Positions 16,704 through 22,785 of a DNA stretch of 22,785 bases are shown here, piece by piece. The notes beneath the pieces were generated by a model, which saw only the letters and a list, made by a program, of their open reading frames with translations, made no database searches and had not been told where the DNA came from. Within the stretch, counting starts at the first letter, position 1. Each line of letters begins with the position of its first letter. This DNA is from an uncultured Prevotella sp. (lineage in GTDB: Bacteria; Bacteroidota; Bacteroidia; Bacteroidales; Bacteroidaceae): the NCBI GenBank assembly GCA_900554835.1, contig USJD01000042.1:1-22785 (forward strand), read 5' to 3'. The translations under genes were made by a program, and so were the position numbers.

Positions 16704-17618
16704 ATGGCAAAGAACAATATAGACTTATCTGTAGTCCTTCATGATGATAGTGACTATAAGGACTGGCTTGTAGAATTGAAAGAAAGATTCTATAGCCATC
16801 GCCTTAAAGCATCGTGTGCTACCAACGGCTATTTGTTGGACTTCTATTGGAAATTGGGACGCGACATCGAAGCCAAACAATATGCCAATACTTACGGCTC
16901 TGGCTTTTATAAGAATCTCAGTCAGGACTTGAAGGACGAGATGCCTGGCGTAAAAGGGTTCTCGCCTATAAACTTGCGATATATGAGTAAGTTTTTCAAA
17001 CTCTATGCTCCTCTATATAGAAATATTCCGCAGACTGCGGAACTTTTCTCTGATTCGTTGTCAGATTCAAATGTTCCGCAAGTTGCGGAACAATTTGAAA
17101 AACGTCAACAGCCTGTTGATGATTTCAATATGTTGTTATCAATTCCTTGGGACCATCATCGCCGTATCATCGACAAATGCAAGGATGATATGAACAAAGC
17201 CCTGTTCTTTGTAAGAAAGACATGGGAAAATAATTGGGGACGTGATGCGTTGCTTAATTGGCTTGACACAGACCTATATGAGCGTGATGGTAAGGCTGTT
17301 ACAAATTTCCAATCTACTCTTCCTGCCGTGCAGAGCAACTTAGCACAACAGATGACCAAAGACCCTTATCAATTTGACTTTCTCAATCTAAGAGAGAAAT
17401 TTGACGAGCGTGATATCGAAGATGAATTGGTGAACAATGTAACACGTTTCCTCTTGGAACTCGGAAAAGGCTTTTCGTATATGGGCAGACAATTCCGCTT
17501 GGAGGTAGGACAACAGGAGTTCTTCCCAGACTTGTTGTTTTACAATGCCCACCTCCATGCCTATGTGGTCATAGAGTTGTTATGTTGTGCACAACATAAT
17601 AGGTCATATGTTGCGTAG
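16704..17618 (+). pseudogene. DUF1016/YhcG-type PD-(D/E)XK nuclease, C-terminus cut off by the RIT element
   Basis: The ORF is 305 aa from the promoter-supported ATG at 16704 (MAKNNIDLSVV). Residues about 12-150 are the DUF1016 N-terminal domain (YWKLGRDIEAKQYANTYGSG, LSQDLKDEMPGVKGFSPINL). Then come a short linker with two peptide repeats (IPQTAEL, VPQVAEQ), the conserved IPWDHHRRIIDKCKD, and the nuclease domain with GKGFSYMGRQFRLEVG, PD at 275-276 and Glu291 in VIEL. The family's catalytic motif is E-L-K; here the Lys codon is replaced by the first base of the element, and 13 foreign residues (LCCAQHNRSYVA and the preceding Leu shared with the element boundary) follow before a stop. The normal last 60 or so residues are missing. 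Genes of this family often accompany type I restriction systems, and an HsdR-like remnant lies 5 kb to the right. Confidence 0.85.
17026..17099. repeat. In-frame palindromes in the linker of the left DUF1016 gene
   Basis: TTCCGCA and TGCGGAA flank a 3-nt loop at 17026-17042. TCTGA and TCAGA flank 7 nt at 17049-17065. GTTCCGCAA and TTGCGGAAC flank one base at 17073-17091; with TTCAAAT (17066-17072) and ATTTGAA (17093-17099) that stem extends to 16 bp with one bulge. Each large palindrome encodes a copy of the peptide x-P-Q-x-A-E. Confidence 0.85.
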
Positions 17619-17686
17619 TCAATTATGTTGGCTTCACATCAGAAAAGCTTATACATAAAGGATTCTTTTGATTTCTACACAACATA
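17577..17686. repeat. Left 110-bp terminal inverted repeat of the RIT element
   Basis: Identical over 110 bp to the reverse complement of 21370-21479. The outer end is a perfect 20-bp palindrome, TTATGTTGTGCACAACATAA, at 17580-17599. The repeat holds five copies of TATGTTG: forward at 17581, 17607 and 17624, and reversed at 17592 and 17680. These probably mark recombinase binding sites. TTGCGTAGTCAA (17611-17622) is mirrored by TTGACTACGCAA just inside the repeat at 17691-17702, on this side only. The first three bases (TTG) may belong to the nuclease gene's Leu codon. Confidence 0.95.
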
Positions 17687-17712
17687 GATTTTGACTACGC
17701 AAAGGTACTATA

Positions 17713-18735
17713 TTATTTTAAACTATCCAAAAAATCCATCAAGTTTTTATCGTCTTTCCAACGATAATTCGTTTTTTCGGATTTTACTTCACAACTTTTA
17801 AGAGCTTTTGCCTTCATCTCCATATTTACTTCTGCATAAATATTGGTTGTCTCTACAGATACATGACCAAGCCAAGCCCTTATGGTGTTTATGTCAACGC
17901 CAGCTTGCAGTAAATGTGTCGCTGTTGTATGTCGGATCGTGTGTGGTGTAACTCTTTTACCCTTTATCGAAGGCATTACTTTCGACAAAGTATCTGCATG
18001 TCTGGTAACCATTTCGTAAACGCCAAACCGACTCATCGGCAAATGTTGGCGATTAAGGAAAACGTGTTCCTCTGAGAATCTATCGGCAATGATGTCTCTC
18101 AAAGCCTTGCAAGTATCATCCCACAAAGGGCATCTTCTAGTTTTCCCGCCTTTTCCCAGTATGCTGACAACAGCCAATCCTTTTCCTTTTGGCAAGCAAA
18201 CATCCCCGATTTTCAACGAGGCTGCTTCTTCTGCTCGTGCTCCAGTATTGTACAGAAAGAGTAGCAGCACGTAGTCTCTCCATCCCTGTTCGGTATTTCT
18301 TGCAGGTGTGTTCAATAATGCGTCCATCTCAGATTTCTCCAAGTATGTTATCTGTGTCCTTGGAGCTTTCTTCACTGGTATGTTTCTTATTTCTCGACAC
18401 CACTCTATGTGCTCGAGAGAGTTGCTGGCTATGTATTTTGCCAATGCTATGATAGCAGATAATCGTAGATTCCTGGTCTTTACGGAACATTTTCTGCTTG
18501 TTTCGATGTCGTTCAGAAAAGATGTTGCAACCTTTGAGGTTATATCCGTCACAAGTATCTCCTCTGCTCTGATGTGTCTGTCTTTACAGACAAATGAGAC
18601 AAGCTGCTTTATTGCGTCCCTGTATGCTCTCATCGTATTTCCCGAGAGGTTGCGGATGTTGGTCAGATAAGTGCAAAGAAAAGCTCTTACCCAATATCCC
18701 AAATATGATTCTTTTTTATGTTTCGACTTTTCCAT
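17713..18735 (-). CDS. ritC: Tyrosine recombinase, third gene of the RIT trio
   Basis: The product is 340 aa. An N-terminal SAM-like DNA-binding domain (about residues 10-115, with YLTNIRNLSGNTMRAYRDAI) is followed by the catalytic domain. The active-site residues are all present: Arg167 (NTGARAEEAASL), a Lys in LGKGGKTRRCPL, His265 and Arg268 (TPHTIRHTTATHL), His291 (WLGHVSVETT) and nucleophile Tyr300 (NIYAEV). It should cut and rejoin DNA through a covalent 3'-phosphotyrosine. Its ATG lies inside the end of ritB (20-nt overlap), implying coupled translation. The C-terminal tail after Tyr300 is about 40 residues and Lys-rich. The name follows gene order in RIT elements. Confidence 0.9.
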   Translation of the reverse strand: MEKSKHKKESYLGYWVRAFLCTYLTNIRNLSGNTMRAYRDAIKQLVSFVCKDRHIRAEEILVTDITSKVATSFLNDIETSRKCSVKTRNLRLSAIIALAKYIASNSLEHIEWCREIRNIPVKKAPRTQITYLEKSEMDALLNTPARNTEQGWRDYVLLLFLYNTGARAEEAASLKIGDVCLPKGKGLAVVSILGKGGKTRRCPLWDDTCKALRDIIADRFSEEHVFLNRQHLPMSRFGVYEMVTRHADTLSKVMPSIKGKRVTPHTIRHTTATHLLQAGVDINTIRAWLGHVSVETTNIYAEVNMEMKAKALKSCEVKSEKTNYRWKDDKNLMDFLDSLK

Positions 18736-19663
18736 TTCTATATGCGTTAAAAAGATTATTAGCCTCGCTAAGCAAATCGTCTGTCATGCTTAGATAAACA
18801 GAAGTGTTAGAGATGTGATCGTGTCCAAGATAGGTGGACAGTGAGTTCAACAGTCTATTGACATCTTTTCCGGAACGGTACCATTCCGTCAGGCGATGCA
18901 CGGCAAATGAATGTCTCAGGTCATGGAGCCTCGGTTGGTATCGGGAGCCGTCAGTTCTTTTGATTCCTGCCAAGTCCCTTATCCGTTCGAAGGCATTCCG
19001 AACCACGTCGATACTCAATCTGTCCATGTTCTTGTCCAAGAACACAAAAGTCTCGTTATCAGACGGCCAGCCTTGCGCTTTTCGCCAGCTCAGAAAGTCT
19101 TTCAGTAACAAGACCACTTGGTCGTTGAAAGGCACCATTCTTGACTTGTAGAACTTCGATTCTCGTATCACCAAGTATTTCTCACATAAGTTCAAGTCTT
19201 TTAGCTGTAGCGAGATGGTCTCACTGATTCGCAAACCTAACATATAAGTGAGTTTCAATATTGCCAGCACGCATCTTGGTGGAGTCTTGCTTTTGTTTTT
19301 CTGATAGCTCAGAGCAAGTTCGAAGATTCTCTTCAGTTCCTCCGCTGAGTAGATATACGGCTTGATATGTTCCAGAGCCTTTGGCTTTTCCTTCGGAAGG
19401 ACTACTTCTTGCATGTATCCACGAACTATAGCCCATTCGAACATCCACTTCAATGAAGAGTAACGCAAGAACCAACTGGCGGAAACGGTATTGTTTGGAC
19501 TATACAAAAATGCCGTACAAGTCTTCTCATCGATGCTCATACATTCCTTGTCCTCACCAATGTATCTGGCGAAGCTGCGCAACATTACGGCTGGCGACTG
19601 ATATTTTTCTCCCAAAGAACGACGATAGGCGATATATGCCTCCACTAAATCACACACTTTCAT
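18716..19663 (-). CDS. ritB: Tyrosine recombinase, second gene of the RIT trio
   Basis: The product is 315 aa from the ATG at 19663, which overlaps the ritA stop as ATGA. An upstream in-frame ATG at 19678 would add MGGVV and lengthen the overlap; I prefer the coupled start, which gives MKVCDLVEAYIAYRRSLGEK. An N-terminal core-binding domain precedes the catalytic domain. Counted from the longer start, the residues are Arg150 (LGLRISETISLQL), a Lys around RESKFYKSRMVPF, His252 and Arg255 (LHDLRHSFAVHRL), His286 (YLGHDHISNTS) and Tyr295 (VYLSM). All catalytic positions are present, so it is probably active. It is the shortest member of the trio, as is usual for RitB. Confidence 0.9.
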   Translation of the reverse strand: MKVCDLVEAYIAYRRSLGEKYQSPAVMLRSFARYIGEDKECMSIDEKTCTAFLYSPNNTVSASWFLRYSSLKWMFEWAIVRGYMQEVVLPKEKPKALEHIKPYIYSAEELKRIFELALSYQKNKSKTPPRCVLAILKLTYMLGLRISETISLQLKDLNLCEKYLVIRESKFYKSRMVPFNDQVVLLLKDFLSWRKAQGWPSDNETFVFLDKNMDRLSIDVVRNAFERIRDLAGIKRTDGSRYQPRLHDLRHSFAVHRLTEWYRSGKDVNRLLNSLSTYLGHDHISNTSVYLSMTDDLLSEANNLFNAYRNGKVET

Positions 19664-21267
19664 AACAACCCCTCCCAATTCATGTCAGCGACCTCACGAA
19701 GTGAAGTCATGTCAGTCTTAGCGTAGATTCTTGTAGTGTCCAGGCGCATGTGTCCAAGCAAGTCTGCTATTTCCTTGAGGCTATACCCTGTGTTTATAAG
19801 ATGTGTGGCACAACTATGTCGCAAGGAATGCGGACCATAGTGGCGTAGGTTCACTTGACGCACCACCAGTGCGTCCCTCACCATCTTGTAAATGGAAGAG
19901 GTGGAGAGCTTGGAGTGTGGGGCACGTATGGTCAAGAAAAGGTGCTCGTCCTTGGCTTGGTTATAGCGCACATCTTTCAGGTAGGAGATGATGGCAGTTC
20001 CTGCTACGGTAATCAACGGCAGAGTCTGGGACTTGCACCCTTTCGCACGGTTTAGGTGGATTTGCTCATTGCGCCAATCAATGTCTCTAAGTTTGAGATT
20101 CGCAACCTCGCTGCATCTCATACCGTATATGGACAGCAGCAAAAATATCGCATAGTCTCGTTTCCCCACACCACTTGCGGTGCTTTTTTCCATAAGAATG
20201 TTCTGCACGACCTCCCAAGGAACGAAAGAAGGAACGTCATCGTGGCGATACTGCCTCGGTGCATTCATCGACATTGCCAGCACTCCAGAGTTCCACCCTT
20301 TGGTTTCACCATAGGCGAAGAAATTACGAAGGACGGATATTATGCCTGCTATGGTACGACGGCAATACCCATTTTCTTTCTTTCGGATTGCGAGATAATT
20401 GTCTAGTGTTTGAGGAGTTATGTCTTTAAAACTATTAGGTGAAATCGTACCCATGAAGTTCTTGATCATTGAATAGCGACTCTCTATCGTATTCAAGGAA
20501 AAGCCTTTCTCATCCTTCAACCAGTCTAGGTATTCCATGACAAAAGGTTTCAATGGAAAGTTGTCTGCTTTTCTTATGTATACGCCCAAGTGTATCAGCC
20601 AGTCACGCACAATATTGATGAAACGCTTTCTTGCATATTGTCCATCAACACTATCCTTACCACTCTTTTCCATGGAAGCCCATTTGTCTGCGGCAGACAA
20701 CAGTTCCTCCTCAGTAATACTATGCGACATATTTGGATGAAGCAAGTCAATGGCATGCAAGTGATATGCGGCGATTTGTCGAAGCGTTGATGTTGCAGCC
20801 CCCATTCTTTCCCATTTCTCCAAGTGAGATGTTCTCTCATCCTTCAAGGGATAATTGAGATAGCGTAGCTTGTGGTGGCTTCTGGAAAACAATCTGTTCA
20901 ATATGCAATCCGTGGTGACATAGCTGTAGTCCATTCTACCTATGTGTGACAACCATTTGAAAGCTATACTCTTAAACTTGCTTACAGAGCTAGGAGAAAA
21001 ACGACGTTTCATCGGATGGTTCTTGATTGTATGTGCCCAACATTCTGCATTTTCGAAAATCTCTTGAATGGAAACCATACGATTTTCATCGTCTGTTAAT
21101 CTCAATTCTTGTACTATCAATAACAAATAGTCTGCTATTGATAACAAATAAGAATGGCTCAATCCTTTCTTATACATAAGCGTCAAGTATTCCTCTCGTT
21201 CCTTTAATAGAGGAGCATCTAAATGCTTTTGGAGATACCATTTGCGTCTAATAATATATTCAAGCAT
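19660..21267 (-). CDS. ritA: Tyrosine recombinase, first and largest gene of the RIT trio
   Basis: The product is 535 aa from the ATG at 21267 (MLEYIIRRKWYLQKHL); an ATG at 21276 would add MWF. A long N-terminal region of about 240 residues with no motif I know (helical, with YLLSIADYLLLIVQELRLTD) precedes a SAM-like core-binding domain (FVMEYLDWLKDEKGFSLNTI) and the catalytic domain. Counted from 21276, the active-site residues are Arg387 (YGMRCSEVANLKL), Lys412 or Lys415 (RAKGCKSQTLPL), His483 and Arg486 (PHSLRHSCATHL), His509 (LLGHMRLDTT) and Tyr518 (RIYAKTD). The large N-terminal extension may hold the trio together or bind the complex terminal repeat. It is first in the operon, with a consensus promoter about 40 nt upstream. 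Confidence 0.9.
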   Translation of the reverse strand: MLEYIIRRKWYLQKHLDAPLLKEREEYLTLMYKKGLSHSYLLSIADYLLLIVQELRLTDDENRMVSIQEIFENAECWAHTIKNHPMKRRFSPSSVSKFKSIAFKWLSHIGRMDYSYVTTDCILNRLFSRSHHKLRYLNYPLKDERTSHLEKWERMGAATSTLRQIAAYHLHAIDLLHPNMSHSITEEELLSAADKWASMEKSGKDSVDGQYARKRFINIVRDWLIHLGVYIRKADNFPLKPFVMEYLDWLKDEKGFSLNTIESRYSMIKNFMGTISPNSFKDITPQTLDNYLAIRKKENGYCRRTIAGIISVLRNFFAYGETKGWNSGVLAMSMNAPRQYRHDDVPSFVPWEVVQNILMEKSTASGVGKRDYAIFLLLSIYGMRCSEVANLKLRDIDWRNEQIHLNRAKGCKSQTLPLITVAGTAIISYLKDVRYNQAKDEHLFLTIRAPHSKLSTSSIYKMVRDALVVRQVNLRHYGPHSLRHSCATHLINTGYSLKEIADLLGHMRLDTTRIYAKTDMTSLREVADMNWEGLL

Positions 21268-21313
21268 AAACCACAATATTTAAGGGTTAGAAAATAAATG
21301 AATTAACTCGCCT

Positions 21314-21343
21314 CAAATATAGTGAAATTTAAAAAACAGACAA
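21314..21343 (-). promoter_or_regulatory. Promoter of the RIT recombinase operon
   Basis: On the minus strand, TTG (21343-21341), a 19-nt spacer and TATATTTG (21321-21314) give an exact Bacteroidota consensus promoter. It lies between the right inverted repeat and ritA, inside the element, so the element carries its own expression signal. Confidence 0.85.
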
Positions 21344-21369
21344 TTAAACGTTTAGGAATTTTATAAAAT

Positions 21370-21479
21370 TATGTTGTGTAGAAATCAAAAGAATCCTTTA
21401 TGTATAAGCTTTTCTGATGTGAAGCCAACATAATTGACTACGCAACATATGACCTATTATGTTGTGCACAACATAACAA
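21370..21479. repeat. Right 110-bp terminal inverted repeat of the RIT element
   Basis: Perfect reverse complement of 17577-17686, with the same outer 20-bp palindrome at 21457-21476. The similarity stops on both sides at 21369/21480. The outermost three bases are again the last Leu codon (TTG on the minus strand) of a DUF1016 gene. Confidence 0.95.
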
Positions 21480-22322
21480 TTCCACAACAACATAGCAATG
21501 CAGTTTGAGGTGGTACATCAGCAAGTCGATATAGTAGTCATCACCATCTACCGAAATGTGGTATTGCCTGCCAATGTATGCAAAGCCACGTCCCATTTCA
21601 AGGAGAAAGTCTGTAATCTTGCTTGTCAATGTTTTCTCAATGTCAAGCTCATTTTGGAGTGCCACTGTACCCAAAAACTAAAATTGTATGGGTCTTTAAA
21701 AATATACTTCGCCAAATCGGACTGAAGAGGTGGCAAGGTTTGCTCAAAGTTATTGATTGCATGCCCTTTAGCATGGATATATCCATTTGCTATCTGCATA
21801 AGCATCACGACTCCACCCATTCTGCGCAGTTTCTGTAATGTAATAAGCTCGTTCGGCAATGTCTTTTACTTTCGATAGAAGCGAAATGTGATGATACCAA
21901 GTAATTTGTGCAAGTGGAACTTGCACAAAGCCTTTGTCATCTTCTTTAAATTGGTCAAGTGCCACTTGACCAATTGGAATATTTTCCATTTTTGCAAGCG
22001 GCACTTGCAAAAATGGAAAATCTGGATACGCTTCAGCGAAACGTCTCATACTTTTGAGATTACTCAAAGAGTATCCTCTATCATTAGGGAACTTTTGGGA
22101 TAAATCAACAGATAATTTTGATATGATATTTGCTCCCCAGCCTAATTGTCTCTGCTGTGCTAAAATTCGTTTGCCCAAAGTCCAATATAACGCCAATGTG
22201 TCAGCATTGACATTAATTGCGGTACGTAGTTTTGCTACCTCTATAAGATGCTCTATGTCTTTGCGCCATTCTGCATAACCATCAGGCAGCAAATCGGTAT
22301 TTGCGTTCATAATTTCATTCAT
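21438..22322 (-). pseudogene. Second DUF1016/YhcG-type nuclease gene: two frameshifts and cut by the RIT element
   Basis: On the minus strand this encodes a DUF1016 paralogue in three frames. From 22322 to about 21805: the N-terminal domain (ALYWTLGKRILAQQRQLGWG, LSQKFPNDRGYSLSNLKSMR), a repeat linker and ITWYHHISLLSKVKD, ending at NGWSRD. After a deletion (about 5 nt compared with the usual NGWSRDVMLMQI), 21820 to about 21668 continues LMQIANGYIHAKGHAINNFE and SDLAKYIFKDPYNF. A second shift leads into NELDIEKTLTSKITDFLLEM, GRGFAYIGRQYHISVDGDDY, YIDLLMYHLKLHCYVVVEL. The gene then runs into the element with the same foreign tail as the left gene. The family PD is replaced by YID here, and the catalytic Lys is lost. 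It is clearly dead. Confidence 0.88.
21905..22020. repeat. Three perfect palindromes in the linker of the right DUF1016 gene
   Basis: TTTGTGCAAG and CTTGCACAAA flank a 5-nt loop at 21905-21929. AATTGGTCAAGTG and CACTTGACCAATT flank one base at 21949-21975. TTTTCCATTTTTGCAAG and CTTGCAAAAATGGAAAA flank a 5-nt loop at 21982-22020. All three share the centre CAAG-NNNNN-CTTG, and on the coding strand each encodes a copy of the peptide Q-V-(P/A)-L-(A/D). Confidence 0.92.
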
Positions 22323-22379
22323 GCCTTTATTCTTTTCCTACATTTCTATTAAAGCTAAGACTTCCGAGTTGCTTCATTA

Positions 22380-22610
22380 TCTCATCTTCCAAACGATGAC
22401 TTCAGCGAATTGTTGTGCAAGCGTAGTCTTATAATCATTCATTCGCTTACTTTCAGCCACCATTCCCCATGGTTGTTTGGCTTTTTTACCTCCACGAAGC
22501 AAAGAGGTAAGCCATTGACAAACAAAGTGATGTCTGGGCGGAATTCATCTTGACCATTCTTGCAAGTGAACTCAGCCGTAAAATGAAAAATGTTGGTTTA
22601 AATCTTTCAT
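22380..22610 (-). pseudogene. Degraded fragment of a type I restriction HsdR-like N-terminal nuclease domain
   Basis: On the minus strand the segment encodes FTAEFTCKNGQDEFRPDITL, FVNGLPLCFVEVKKPNNHG and, after a lost G in a G run near 22470, MVAESKRMNDYKTTLAQQFA and a stop near 22380. RPDITLFVNGLPL followed by VEVK is the PD-(D/E)XK core of HsdR, the motor/nuclease subunit of type I restriction enzymes. Frames before and after are broken, the N-terminal start region is lost, and nothing of the helicase domain is present. The final piece (TTLAQQFAEVIVWKMR) may come from a different gene joined by deletion. DUF1016 genes are often neighbours of type I systems, so this is likely the wreck of one. 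Confidence 0.7.
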
Positions 22611-22635
22611 AACATTCAATTTGTTGCTTTAAATG

Positions 22636-22643
22636 CAAATATA
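22636..22643 (-). promoter_or_regulatory. Possible promoter -7 box before the HsdR-like remnant
   Basis: TATATTTG on the minus strand matches TAnnTTTG and is followed by GCAT. The nearest upstream TTG is 25 nt away rather than the usual 19, so the promoter may be weak or degraded. Confidence 0.4.
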
Positions 22644-22705
22644 GTGATTTCTTTTTATAAATATATGTCAACAGATTAATCTTTAACAAGATATAACAAA
22701 GAAAG

Positions 22706-22727
22706 GATAGCCCGTGAAAGGGCTATC
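22706..22727 (-). terminator. Hairpin terminator for the gene entering from the right
   Basis: GATAGCCC and GGGCTATC form a perfect 8-bp stem around a 6-nt loop. On the minus strand it is followed by a T-rich run (CTTTCTTTGTT) and lies 15 nt after the stop of the partial gene at the window edge. Confidence 0.7.
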
Positions 22728-22742
22728 GATCTACACCATTTA

Positions 22743-22785
22743 TTATTTCACATCCGGATATATCGCTATTTTAATGACTCCATCC
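22743..22785 (-). CDS. Last codons of a gene entering from the right edge
   Basis: On the minus strand the final bases read DGVIKIAIYPDVK and a TAA stop at 22745-22743, with a second stop codon (TAA) directly in frame after it. Frame openness, the double stop and a hairpin terminator 15 nt later make a real gene end likely. Too little is visible to name it. Confidence 0.45.
   Translation of the reverse strand, partial: DGVIKIAIYPDVK

Larger units (their letters stand above)
17580..21476 (-). mobile_element. RIT (recombinase-in-trio) element
   Basis: This element is about 3.9 kb, bounded by perfect 110-bp inverted repeats and filled by three overlapping tyrosine recombinase genes in one minus-strand operon with its own promoter. 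That is the published architecture of RIT elements (ritA-ritB-ritC with terminal inverted repeats). No cargo genes are present. The boundaries are taken from the outer palindromes, which begin exactly where the flanking DUF1016 genes lose family similarity. I see no obvious target duplication beyond a possible shared TTG. The left and right flanks belong to different DUF1016 genes, so the present location is not a simple single insertion. Confidence 0.85.

Noticed and set aside
17713..21276. Tn554-type transposon
   Set aside because: Tn554 has two tyrosine recombinases plus a small unrelated TnpC and lacks long terminal inverted repeats. Here all three proteins have complete recombinase active sites and the ends are 110-bp inverted repeats.
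17577..21479. Invertible switch (phase-variable flip) controlling the two DUF1016 genes
   Set aside because: The inverted repeats would allow a flip, but the flip would only reverse the recombinase operon. Neither nuclease gene would be restored, because neither missing 3' half is inside.
21905..22020. CRISPR array or intrinsic terminators
   Set aside because: The palindromes lie inside coding sequence, differ in their arms, and have neither regular spacers nor T tracts.

Overview
The window looks like a chromosomal segment of a Bacteroidota bacterium, most likely Prevotella/Segatella. The signs are AT-rich intergenic DNA, promoters of the TTG-N19-TAnnTTTG type, lipoproteins with Bacteroidota-style lipoboxes, a T9SS-like C-terminal domain, and DUF6443-type RHS proteins. 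Three moderately GC-rich housekeeping genes sit among AT-rich accessory DNA. The genus is inferred; no rRNA or other marker gene is present.

Positions 1-3318 hold a decayed RHS polymorphic-toxin locus. In order it contains a toxin-tip remnant, an immunity-like lipoprotein gene, the last codons of an RHS A-type gene, a shortened RHS B-type gene with an internal deletion, a second toxin-tip remnant joined out of frame, a lipoprotein gene and an NTF2-fold immunity-like gene. Positions 3563-6760 are core metabolism: aquaporin Z, a FucP-family sugar/H+ symporter, and class II fructose-bisphosphate aldolase with a textbook promoter and terminator. A small lipoprotein gene follows at 7193-7687.

Positions 7798-16576 hold an apparently intact RHS operon. 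It starts with a secreted T9SS-CTD-like protein, followed by two large RHS/YD-repeat proteins encoded one nucleotide apart (1060 and 1105 aa). The second carries an RHS core and a variable basic C-terminal tip. A membrane immunity candidate comes next, then a displaced 3' fragment of a related tip plus a truncated second copy of the immunity gene. The second copy ends in a run of DNA hairpins.

Positions 16653-22785 are a mobile region. Two different DUF1016/YhcG-type PD-(D/E)XK nuclease genes point towards each other. Between them is a 3.9-kb element of three tandem tyrosine recombinases with 110-bp perfect terminal inverted repeats, which I read as a RIT (recombinase-in-trio) element. Both nuclease genes are cut at the same codon, just before the catalytic lysine of the E-x-K motif. 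Both also carry perfect DNA palindromes in the equivalent linker of the protein. Further right are a degraded type I restriction HsdR-like fragment, a terminator hairpin and the last codons of a gene entering from the right edge.

The most unusual signals are the RIT element joining two paralogous nuclease genes at the same codon, the in-frame palindromes inside those genes, and the repeated tip-fragment plus immunity-gene modules of the RHS loci.
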